Part shown: positions 6,399-14,390 of the stretch, one piece after another
Layout: each line of letters starts with the position of its first letter
Numbering within the stretch: the stretch's first letter is position 1
Assembly (NCBI GenBank): GCA_030592565.1
Contig: JAUVIX010000027.1
Coordinates: forward strand, 1 to 17,075
Length of the DNA: 17,075 nt
From: Chlorobiota bacterium
GTDB taxonomy: Bacteria; Bacteroidota; Bacteroidia; Bacteroidales; JAADJA01
Direction of reading: 5' to 3'
Program-made: the position numbers and the translations under genes
Notes under the pieces: generated by a model
What the model was told of the DNA's origin: nothing
What the model saw: the letters and a program-made list of their open reading frames with translations, nothing else
The model's database searches: none

Positions 6399-8723
6399 GT
6401 GAAACTACTATTAAGACATATAATAATAATTGCCGGTTTAGTATTCTTAACCGGGTCTTTGTATGCCCAAAAAGTCGGCCTTGTGTTAAGTGGTGGTGGA
6501 GCAAAAGGTGTTGCTCATATTGGAGCTTTAAGAGCTTTGGAAGAGAATAATATACCAATTGATTATATTGCCGGCACATCGATGGGGGCAATTGTGGGAG
6601 CGCTGTATGCCAGTGGATATTCTCCGGATGAAATTGAGAAGCTAATCAGCAATAGTGAATTGGACAAATGGATAGATGGTGATGTTGGAAATGAATACAG
6701 TTATTTTTATAATCAACCGGATCCAAATGCTTCATGGCAAAGTTTCCGTCTTAGTTTCGACTCGTCTTTCAGGATAAAGATACCCGCAAATATTATTATT
6801 CCCTATGAGTTGGATCTTGGATTTATGGAATATTTTTCTGGTGCAAGTGCTGCTGCAAATTATAATTTTGACAGCCTGATGGTGCCTTTCAGATGTGTTG
6901 TAGCTGATGTTTCTGAGAGCAAACCTTTCATAATTAAAAACGGAGATTTGAGTCAAGCTGTAAGAGCTTCTGCAACATTCCCGTTTTATTTTAAACCGAT
7001 AAAGATTGATGGTAAGTTGATGTTTGACGGGGGTATGTATAATAATTTTCCGATTGATATAATGGAACAGGATTTTTCCCCTGATTACATTATAGGAATT
7101 AAAGCAGCCTCTCCTTATGGTCCACCAGAAGAGGATGACCTTGTTTCACAGATTCAGTCAATGCTAATGAAGAATACAAGCGAAGAGTTAGAGGAAGGAA
7201 AAGGAATAATTATTAGCCCGAAAACTTTAACTGTTAGCGTTACTGATTTTAGTCATACTAATGAGTTTATTGATAGTGGCTATGTGGCTACAATCAGACA
7301 TATTCCTGAAATTCAAAAGTTTGTTAAAAGAAAAGTCTCTCCGGAAATTAAAGCATTGGAAAGAGAAGCTTTTAGAGCAAAGATACCTCCACTTGATGTG
7401 ATGGGTTTAAAGATAACCGGTGTTACACCGAAGCAACAGGTCTATGTTGAAAAACTTTTATCTATTAATAAGGAAAAAATAAATAATGAGTTTAATGAAC
7501 AGCCGGATTCGCTTATCCTCAAAAGGCTGAAGAAAAAGTATCAAAAGTTGATTGCTGATGAGAATGTTGAGTATGTGTACCCAAAGTTAATCTTTAATGA
7601 TTCGACAAAAAAATATGATGTTGAATTGAATGTAAAAAGGGGTTACAAGGTAACAGCAGAATTGGGAGGACTTGTTTCGTCGCAAGCTACTAATGAAATA
7701 TTTTTCCAGTTACAATATATTTATTGGGCAAAGAAAAGTTTAAGCCTGACCGGGAATGCTTATCTTGGGAGATTTCATAATTCAGGTCACGCGAGGGTAG
7801 TTTATGGCATTCCAGGTAAGTTGCCTGTTTCAATTCAGGCTTCATATACTCTAAACGGATGGAATTATTTTAATACAAATACATACTTCTTTGAGGATGA
7901 AAAACCGAATTATCTTGTTGAGAATGATAGTTATGGGCGATTTTCGATTGGAACACCGGTTAGCCAACATAGCAGATTAGGAGTTTCCATTGCTACAGGC
8001 AGGCAGAAATTCAAATATTATCAGACAAATCAGTTCAGCAGGACAGATACAGCAGATATTACATATTTTGACTTCTATAGTCCGGCTATTGCTATAGAAT
8101 CAAATTCTTTTAATAGAAGGCAGTTTGCTACAAAGGGCTCAGCCTTTAAAGTTTGTGGGAGATTCGTTGGAGGACTGGAGCATACTATACCAGGATCAAC
8201 AGTGGCCGACACAGCAGAAGCAAAAAATTATCAAAAATGGGCTCAATTAAAAGTATCCTTCGATAGCTATTTCCTTAATTCAGGGATATTTACTTTGGGA
8301 TTTTATGCCGAGGTTGTAATCAGTAACCATCCACTCTTTAACAACTATACAGCTTCATTATTAGAGGCCTCAAGCTTTCAACCTGTACCTCAGATGTCAA
8401 CAATTTTTCTCACTCAGTACAGAGCATATAATTATGGAGGTTTAGGACTGAAAGCTATTTTTAATGTCTTAAAGAGTTTTGATGTAAGGGCTGAGGCTTA
8501 TATTTTTCAGCCATATCAGGAGATACTTAAGGATGACAAAGGTGATGGCTACTTTGGAGCTAAGTTCTCCTCCCGGAATTATATCGGTTCAGGATGCCTG
8601 GTTTACCATGCGCCTTTTGGCCCAGTAAGTATGTCGTTTAATTATTATGAAGGTACTGAAGATCCTTTTTATTTCAATATAAATATTGGTTATCTGATAT
8701 TTAATAAAAAGCCTTTAGAATAA
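6399..8723 (+). CDS. Secreted patatin-like phospholipase with POTRA-like region and outer-membrane barrel (type Vd-like)
   Basis: A 774-aa exported esterase. GTG 6399 gives a signal peptide (MKLLLRH, hydrophobic core, SLYA|Q, cleavage about residue 23). The patatin domain follows at about 26-300: oxyanion loop SGGGAKG (31-37), nucleophile Ser61 in GTSMG, and Asp210 in FDGGMYNN, giving a complete Ser-Asp dyad. Residues about 333-412 resemble a POTRA module (LDVMGLKITGVTPKQQ and a following strand-rich part). The remaining 360 residues alternate polar and hydrophobic and end NINIGYLIF, as in Omp85-type barrels. This architecture matches PlpD/FplA-type autotransporters (type Vd), which place a phospholipase A1-like domain at the surface. 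Whether the patatin domain is surface-exposed or periplasmic here cannot be told. It has its own promoter and appears monocistronic; the DUF349 gene behind it has a separate -7 element. Confidence 0.9.
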   Translation: MKLLLRHIIIIAGLVFLTGSLYAQKVGLVLSGGGAKGVAHIGALRALEENNIPIDYIAGTSMGAIVGALYASGYSPDEIEKLISNSELDKWIDGDVGNEYSYFYNQPDPNASWQSFRLSFDSSFRIKIPANIIIPYELDLGFMEYFSGASAAANYNFDSLMVPFRCVVADVSESKPFIIKNGDLSQAVRASATFPFYFKPIKIDGKLMFDGGMYNNFPIDIMEQDFSPDYIIGIKAASPYGPPEEDDLVSQIQSMLMKNTSEELEEGKGIIISPKTLTVSVTDFSHTNEFIDSGYVATIRHIPEIQKFVKRKVSPEIKALEREAFRAKIPPLDVMGLKITGVTPKQQVYVEKLLSINKEKINNEFNEQPDSLILKRLKKKYQKLIADENVEYVYPKLIFNDSTKKYDVELNVKRGYKVTAELGGLVSSQATNEIFFQLQYIYWAKKSLSLTGNAYLGRFHNSGHARVVYGIPGKLPVSIQASYTLNGWNYFNTNTYFFEDEKPNYLVENDSYGRFSIGTPVSQHSRLGVSIATGRQKFKYYQTNQFSRTDTADITYFDFYSPAIAIESNSFNRRQFATKGSAFKVCGRFVGGLEHTIPGSTVADTAEAKNYQKWAQLKVSFDSYFLNSGIFTLGFYAEVVISNHPLFNNYTASLLEASSFQPVPQMSTIFLTQYRAYNYGGLGLKAIFNVLKSFDVRAEAYIFQPYQEILKDDKGDGYFGAKFSSRNYIGSGCLVYHAPFGPVSMSFNYYEGTEDPFYFNINIGYLIFNKKPLE

Positions 8724-8757
8724 TTGGTATAAAACTAGCTTTGAATTAAATAATTTA

Positions 8758-8765
8758 TATATTTG
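8758..8765 (+). promoter_or_regulatory. -7 element (TATATTTG) before the DUF349 gene
   Basis: TATATTTG fits TAnnTTTG and is followed by GCAGCC, with the ATG 76 bp downstream. A TTTG at 8740-8743 is only 14 bp upstream, shorter than the usual 18-20, so the -33 element is uncertain. Confidence 0.45.
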
Positions 8766-8840
8766 CAGCCTTTAGTTAATGTATGCTATGTAATTTCAAT
8801 TAATTGTTGTTCTTACAACACTATGTGAATTAGTTTATTT

Positions 8841-11078
8841 ATGGAAACAAAAGATCAACTCAATCAAAATCCTGAAAATGTTGAAATTCAACACCAGGAG
8901 GAGAATTCTAAATCTGTTGAAACAACAGATGAAAATGTAGAAGAAAAATCTGATAAATCCGAAAAGGAAATGGAAAAAAGTAAAAAAAATGAAAAAGTTG
9001 AGAAAAAGGCTTCAAAAAAGCCTGCAACTTCAAAGACGAAAAAGACGGTGAAAAAAACGAAGGAAAAGGCAGTGTTGGATGATAAAGCACCTGAAGATGG
9101 AAAAAAGAAAGCTAAAGCAGAGAAAGCTAAAATAGAGGAAGTTAAAGCTGGTGAAAAAACAATAGTTGAAGAAAAGGTAGTGGAAACTACAGATGAACAA
9201 ACTGAGACTGCTGATAAGCAAGAAGAGTTAGTTAAAGAGCCTGGCAAGAAGATAGAGAAGGCAGTTGTTGAAGATAAAGACGAAGGCCAGGATACTAATT
9301 CAGATAATGAAGATGATGATTTGGATGAGGAGCACGAGGATGTGGAGGAGGATTATGATGGAAAAACACGGGAAGAACTTGTTGCTATTCTGGAAGAAAC
9401 AGTCGTGGATGAGGATGTTATTAAGATAAAAAAGAAAATTGCCTTAATTAAGGTTGCCTATCATAAGATTAATAAAGAGGAGCAGAACAAAAAACTTGAT
9501 GTTGTTGCCGAGGTTGATGGTGATGGCGAAGGTGCTGCTGAAGAATCCGAAAAGGTAGTAGATGAAGTTGAAAAGCACTATAACACGGCATTTGCAATAT
9601 ATCGAACAAACAGAAAGAAATTTCTTGAGGAACAGGAAAAGCTTAAACAGCAAAATCTGGAAGCCAAAAAAGTTATACTTGAAGAGCTTAAAACCCTGAT
9701 CGATTCGGAAGAGTCTCTTAAGAAGACCTATGACGAATTCAAAACCTTGCAGGAGAAGTGGCGTGAAATAGGTATGGTGCCTAAGTCAGAAGTGAATAAC
9801 TTATGGCAAAACTATCATTTCTTTGTTGAGAAGTTTTTCGATAAGGTAAAAATGAATAAGGAGCTTAGGGATTTGGATATGAAGAAAAATCTTGAGGCTA
9901 AAATTGATCTTTGCGAAAAGGCCGAGGAGCTGCTTCTTGAAACATGTATATTAAAATCATTTAAAGAACTTCAAACTCTTCATCATAAATGGAAAGAGGT
10001 AGGCCCTGTTCCACAGGATAAGAATGATGAAATTTGGGAACGTTTTAAGGCAACAACTGAAAAAATAAATGAGCGTCGTCGTGAACATTATAATCAACTC
10101 CAGGATGACCAGAAAAATAATCTTCTTGCCAAAAATGCTCTTTGTGAAAAGGCCGAAGAAATTTTGAATTTGGAGCAGAATACAATAAAAGAATGGCAGA
10201 CAGTAACAGATAAGATTTCTGAACTTCTAAAAGTCTGGAAGTCGATTGGACGAGCTCCATGAAAAAATAATGATGAAGTATGGGATAGGTTTAAAACTTC
10301 TCTTGATACATTTTTTTCCAATAAAAAGGAGTTTTTTCAAAAAATAAAAGAGGAGCAGGTTTATAATTATAATTTAAAACTTGATATTTGCGCTCAGGCC
10401 GAGAGCATGATAGATAGTTCTGATTGGAGAAAGACAACTCATGACCTTATTAATCTCCAGAAAGAATGGAAAGCAATAGGACCTGTTCCTCGTAAGCATT
10501 CTGATAAAATTTGGAAGCGGTTTAGGCAAGCATGTGATACTTTCTTTAACAGGAAATCAGATTTCTTTAAAAACATTGATAAGCATGAGGCGGACAATAA
10601 AAAGTTGAAGGAAGAACTCATTAAAAAGGTTGAGAATTGTGAGCTTGGAGATGATAAAAATGAAAACCTGAATAGCATAAAGGAGTTTCAACGTGAGTGG
10701 ACTGGTATAGGACATGTGCCGATGAAAGATAAAGAGCATCTTCAGTCTGAGTTTAGAAAAGCTATCAATAAAATGCTAGATAAACTGAAGATAAGTCAGG
10801 CTGAAATTCAAACGATAAACTACAAGCAGCGTTTTGAAAATATGGATAATAATCCTGACAAAAGGCGAATTCTGAATAATGAACGTCATTTCCTTGTTAA
10901 TAAGTGCAAAAAGCTTGAGGATGAGATAAATCTCTGGGAAAACAATCTTGGATTCTTCGCAGCCTCGAAGAAAGCTTCATTGCTTAAGCAGGAGTTTGAA
11001 ACGAAAATTGAAAAAGCTAAAGCCGAAGTGGCATTGCTTAAGGCAAAGATTCGTTTTCTTGATAGCGATCTGGGATAA
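8841..11078 (+). pseudogene. DUF349 repeat protein, interrupted by one in-frame TGA
   Basis: A single frame from ATG 8841 to TAA 11078 (745 residues) with TGA at codon 474. Residues 1 to about 180 are Lys/Glu-rich, low-complexity and probably disordered. The rest is charged helix with five DUF349 units recognisable by their W-x-x-x-G-x-x-P core: EKWREIGMVP, HKWKEVGPVP, KVWKSIGRAP, KEWKAIGPVP and REWTGIGHVP, each followed about 10 residues later by WxxF or a variant. The TGA falls just after GRAP in the third unit, followed by KNNDEVWDRF, so the repeat continues intact. The fourth unit has PRK at this place, which suggests CGA (Arg) changed to TGA. DUF349 proteins are conserved in Bacteroidota but their biochemical role is not established. 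As written, a 473-aa product with two and a half repeats would be made; a restart at ATG 10407 is possible. Confidence 0.88.
10260..10262 (+). other. Premature in-frame TGA in the DUF349 gene
   Basis: The codon lies between KSIGRAP and KNNDEVW, inside an otherwise perfect repeat. CGA to TGA, a C-to-T transition, is the simplest origin. Nothing suggests selenocysteine: no cysteine is expected here and no obvious hairpin follows. TGA is a normal stop in this window (rsmG, histidine kinase). Confidence 0.9.
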
Positions 11079-11080
11079 TA

Positions 11081-11115
11081 AAAAAGCCGTGATGTGTAAG
11101 TGTCACGGCTTTTTT
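11081..11115. terminator. Bidirectional intrinsic terminator
   Basis: An A-tract, GCCGTGA (11086-11092), an 11-nt loop region, TCACGGC (11103-11109) and a run of six T form a strong stem with tracts on both sides. It closes the DUF349 gene, three bases after its stop, and in the other direction can end the HhH barrel gene, whose stop is 34 bp away. Confidence 0.9.
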
Positions 11116-11148
11116 AATTAGAATCAAATATTTCGCCGTGCAAAGGTC

Positions 11149-13311
11149 TCAGAATCTAATCCTAGCCTGGACTTTAATTTCCGACCTGTTATTACCATCT
11201 ATCTGATCCAGACCTGTGCCAATAATCTGTTTATTGCTGAAATATGTATTTGTAAACCTTAGCCACAGAGTAACATATCTGGCGGGTTCAAACTTTAGTA
11301 ATACTATAAAACGGCTTCCTTTGTAGTAATATGCCGGTATTGAAAAAGCATAAAGTACATCGTTTTCATAAGCATATATACGTTCGTCGTATGAATCTGT
11401 ATCAAACAAAGCATATCTTAAGACTACAGATAACTTTCCTTTTTTCGGTCTCCAGGCAATATCGTGATAAACAAGATACCCGGTGCCTTTATAAATACCA
11501 CTTTCCTTGTAAAGTAAATATTCAATTCTCTCTTTCATAACGATAGAAGGTGATATCCGGTACTGAATATTATACCTGAATGACGTTTTTTTTGTGTTGA
11601 TTATATATGGTTGCCTTATATCATCATCCGAAGTGTTTAATTGCTTATTTTTCTGTTTGAATCTGAAATACATTGAGACATAGCGTGATGGGCTGTAATT
11701 CAATTGAACAAGATTGTCGTTTCCTGTTGAAGGGCTGTTTATTCGATAGCGTAGCCAGGGAAATCTGAAATTATCAATATATGCTGATAAAGTCCATTTT
11801 TTGTGAAGCAATAAATTAACTCCCGAATAAAACCCCTGCTCATTAAACGTGTGGCCCGACTCTGAGAAGGCATTACTAAAAAGGTTATGATAATCTTTTG
11901 GAAAGTTTCTGTATAACAGAGATATGTATATGCGATTATGAGGATATGCTGTAATGCCATAGAGCTGGGCAATTGAACCGTTATCGCTGTATGATACTTC
12001 TCCATATATATTGACTTTTCGCATTATGTAATTGAAATCAACTCCGGTATTGAAAATCTGCGATCCTTTAAAATCAAATTTATTATATGTTGAATGGTCT
12101 TTCAGAACAGGGTAGCTTAAGTGAGTAGTGAATGCTGTTAGTCCTAATTTTAATCTGTTAGTCCGAAATGTGAGATTGCCACCATAAGCTTTTAGATTAA
12201 GGGCATTCTTTTTCCTGATTTCAGAAGGAGTTCGATGATATCCTGTTTCGGGAATGGAGCTTGCTATACTCTCACTATCTGGCATTGTATCTCTTTCGCT
12301 AATTCCTGCATCAATCATATTACTTGAATAAAAGCCCGTGATATCAAATTGTCCGAGTCTGAATGTGGAGGCAACTCCCGACAAATAGCCGTTTTCGTCT
12401 GTTGATGTATATGGCCTGACACCTGATGCGAATCTTTCAATGTTTGTTGCATCTGATGATTTTCCAAATGCAAGCCCTGTCCACATCGTAAGCCCCTGCC
12501 CGAATTTGAGTTGGTAATTACCAACTGTGAGCGCTTTCAGGTGACCAAAATCTGCAATACTAAGATGAACACTATAAAAGTCAAATCCATTAGGTGCCTT
12601 CATCCCCGGTAACCTTGCAATGGAATCATTTATTTTGCTTTTTAGAAATGGCTCCCCCGCATCTTTTTCCATTGTAAGTCCAAGACGTATTTTGTTGTGG
12701 TAATTCAACCCATATCTGACATAAACCTTATCAGGACTCCCAAGATAATAAGAATTTGGATTTTGATAGAGTGCTGCATCGCTGACTGAAGAGTAGCCTG
12801 CTTGTTCCTGTAGTACTCTTTGGTATCGTATAAAAACTTCATTCCTCAAAGATTTAATAATATTCCCGACAGTTGGTTTATATGATGATTTTACCGGCTC
12901 GATTGTAATGTAGGGTAGAATTTTTGAAATTATTTCTTTGTCAAGACCGTCAATTCCCTGAAGCTCATAAACGGAGACAAAATTCCCATAATTTTCTCTA
13001 TAAGCCAGGATGTTATAAATCTGAATGTTGTTAAGAAAAATGAGCTTTTTTAAATCATCGGCTGTGGCTGAATTGAGGTTGAGCGGATTGTCCTTGTAAT
13101 ACTTAATGTCAGAGAGAAGTTCAGTATAATCAAGCGAGACATCGCTATTTTCTGCAATATTTTCAACCTTGTCAATAAGATCGGTTTCATCAGTTCTTAC
13201 TTGCTTTTCAGGCTCCTGAGCAAAGGTGAGGTTATGTGTGGAAATGAGGAAAATGGATATGACGAAAAAAAACTTTATTAAGTATCCGGTGATATGATTC
13301 TCTCTATTCAC
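11149..13311 (-). CDS. Exported helix-hairpin-helix (ComEA-like) protein with long beta-barrel-like C-terminus
   Basis: From GTG 13311 the product is 720 aa, and this start is preferred. It lies one base after the TAA of the upstream gene and yields a proper signal peptide (hydrophobic stretch about 11-26, cleavage near FA|Q at 31-32). The longer ATG frame from 13392 would overlap the upstream gene by 80 bp and add an unlikely leader. Residues about 76-139 contain two HhH-like units (NPLNLNSATADDL, then YGNFVSVYELQGIDGLDKEI) resembling ComEA DNA-binding repeats. The remaining 580 residues are aromatic, alternating-strand sequence ending KVQARIRF, as for an outer-membrane barrel. ComEA-type HhH domains bind DNA non-specifically in other bacteria; that this protein does so is inference. 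It forms a tight two-gene operon with the PorV-like gene. Confidence 0.8.
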   Translation of the reverse strand: MNRENHITGYLIKFFFVISIFLISTHNLTFAQEPEKQVRTDETDLIDKVENIAENSDVSLDYTELLSDIKYYKDNPLNLNSATADDLKKLIFLNNIQIYNILAYRENYGNFVSVYELQGIDGLDKEIISKILPYITIEPVKSSYKPTVGNIIKSLRNEVFIRYQRVLQEQAGYSSVSDAALYQNPNSYYLGSPDKVYVRYGLNYHNKIRLGLTMEKDAGEPFLKSKINDSIARLPGMKAPNGFDFYSVHLSIADFGHLKALTVGNYQLKFGQGLTMWTGLAFGKSSDATNIERFASGVRPYTSTDENGYLSGVASTFRLGQFDITGFYSSNMIDAGISERDTMPDSESIASSIPETGYHRTPSEIRKKNALNLKAYGGNLTFRTNRLKLGLTAFTTHLSYPVLKDHSTYNKFDFKGSQIFNTGVDFNYIMRKVNIYGEVSYSDNGSIAQLYGITAYPHNRIYISLLYRNFPKDYHNLFSNAFSESGHTFNEQGFYSGVNLLLHKKWTLSAYIDNFRFPWLRYRINSPSTGNDNLVQLNYSPSRYVSMYFRFKQKNKQLNTSDDDIRQPYIINTKKTSFRYNIQYRISPSIVMKERIEYLLYKESGIYKGTGYLVYHDIAWRPKKGKLSVVLRYALFDTDSYDERIYAYENDVLYAFSIPAYYYKGSRFIVLLKFEPARYVTLWLRFTNTYFSNKQIIGTGLDQIDGNNRSEIKVQARIRF

Positions 13312-13312
13312 A

Positions 13313-14158
13313 TTAATTAAATTTAAAAATAGCAGTAATTGAAGGCGACCAACCCAATACATTATGATATGATGATGAAAAATCGATATCAAATTTATCG
13401 AAATTCAAGCTAAATCCAAAAGTGTATAATGAAGCAATACTGAATTTTGTACTCCCTGTTTGTGATGGAAGTGTCGAATATCCAATTCTGGCTGCAACCT
13501 GATTAATAATCTGATATTCAACACCTCCTCTAATTAGTGGTTTGAATTCGGAGTCTTTTTCTGCTTCAAGTGTTATAAATAGCTCCTTTGAAATATGGTA
13601 GCTGGCACCAATAGTAAAAACAGTTGGAATTCTGTCGTAAGACTCTTTCTGAACATATACCGGAATTGGATTGAACAGATGGCCGGCAATTTCAATATTT
13701 TCACCAATCGATGCTTTGAATCCAAGTTCAAAGGTGATTATATCTTTTTTGCCATAATCTTCTTCAATATATGTTGATAAATAGTCGAGATGCACACCAG
13801 CAGAAAATGATTTTCCGAATTTTCGACCGTATCCAAGCCCGATTTTCTTCTCATTATAATTTGAGTATCCAAAATATGTAAGGCTAACTCCGAAATTACC
13901 TGAATTAGTCGGAAGAATAAACCCTCCAGCCGCCAGTCTCATCTCCTTTACAATAAAGCGATTTTCGTAATATATACCTGCTGCAAGTTTGTTATAGTCA
14001 GCTAATCCGGCCTGATTATTGAATCCAGCCCAAAAGCCTGACAGGGCAACAGAACTTCTTCCAAGCCCCCCTGAGCGTGCCCCGAGGATGTTATAATAAC
14101 CTGAATAAACACAGGTCGAAATAAAAAACAGAAATATGGAGATGGTAGCTTTCTTTAT
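13313..14158 (-). CDS. PorV/FadL-like outer-membrane protein lacking a canonical start codon
   Basis: Open frame upstream of the first ATG (13942) adds about 72 family-like residues: an N-terminal KKATISIFLFFISTC signal segment, then GARSGGLGRSSVALSGFWAG and FNNQAGLADY. The GxxxxGxG(R/G)xSVAL...NxAGLA pattern marks the PorV/FadL-like barrel group of Bacteroidota. The full product is about 281 aa from ATA at 14158-14156, where MKK would be expected. No ATG, GTG or TTG occurs in frame between there and 13942. An ATG-to-ATA change, or an unusual ATA/ATC start, would explain this. Starting at 13942 (209 aa) would remove the signal peptide and first strands. It ends one base before the GTG of the HhH protein, so translation is coupled. 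A -7 element is found at 14194-14187. The exact role is unknown. Confidence 0.68.
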   Translation of the reverse strand: MKKATISIFLFFISTCVYSGYYNILGARSGGLGRSSVALSGFWAGFNNQAGLADYNKLAAGIYYENRFIVKEMRLAAGGFILPTNSGNFGVSLTYFGYSNYNEKKIGLGYGRKFGKSFSAGVHLDYLSTYIEEDYGKKDIITFELGFKASIGENIEIAGHLFNPIPVYVQKESYDRIPTVFTIGASYHISKELFITLEAEKDSEFKPLIRGGVEYQIINQVAARIGYSTLPSQTGSTKFSIASLYTFGFSLNFDKFDIDFSSSYHNVLGWSPSITAIFKFN

Positions 14159-14186
14159 TCTGTTGATTTTGTGATTTTGTGAAGCC

Positions 14187-14194
14187 CAAAGATA
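14187..14194 (-). promoter_or_regulatory. -7 element (TATCTTTG) of the PorV-like/HhH operon
   Basis: TATCTTTG on the minus strand matches TAnnTTTG exactly and lies 28 bp before the proposed ATA start. This supports a translation start near 14158 rather than at 13942. No clear -33 TTG is visible at 18-20 bp upstream. Confidence 0.45.
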
Positions 14195-14390
14195 TAAAAA
14201 ATAATATTTGATATTTTTATAATATATGATTTTATGTCAAAAGTATTAGTGAATTATCCGGTTTCGTATAACTGAAATCTGAAAAGTTTTTATGCTGCTT
14301 TTATAAAATGTTGATTGTTAGTGGTTGGAGTGCGCTTGGTACAAAGTTTGCATAAGTGATGCTGTCCTATTTAATTGAGAATTATTTATT

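Noticed and set aside
8888..9247. Antisense 119-aa Phe/Ser-rich ORF opposite the DUF349 N-terminus
   Set aside because: It is the mirror of Lys/Glu-rich codons on the plus strand and resembles no family; likewise the other opposite-strand ORFs over dnaE and the barrel genes.
9743..9753. AACCTTGCAGG inside the DUF349 gene as another repeat copy
   Set aside because: It encodes part of KTLQEK in a conserved helix and lacks the right arm, so it is probably a chance match.
3418..10262. Stop-codon reassignment or recoding (TAG or TGA read as an amino acid)
   Set aside because: TAG ends the repressor and dnaE genes, and TGA ends rsmG, the kinase and the HhH gene. No pyrrolysine or selenocysteine context is visible, and the expected residues at the two sites appear to be Gln and Arg.
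13312..13392. Longer ATG start for the HhH protein (747 aa)
   Set aside because: It would overlap the upstream gene by 80 bp and place a non-signal leader before a good signal peptide. GTG 13311, one base after the upstream TAA, fits better.
14281..14390. Promoter or operator before the histidine kinase
   Set aside because: No TAnnTTTG with a -33 element and no convincing palindrome was found in this stretch.
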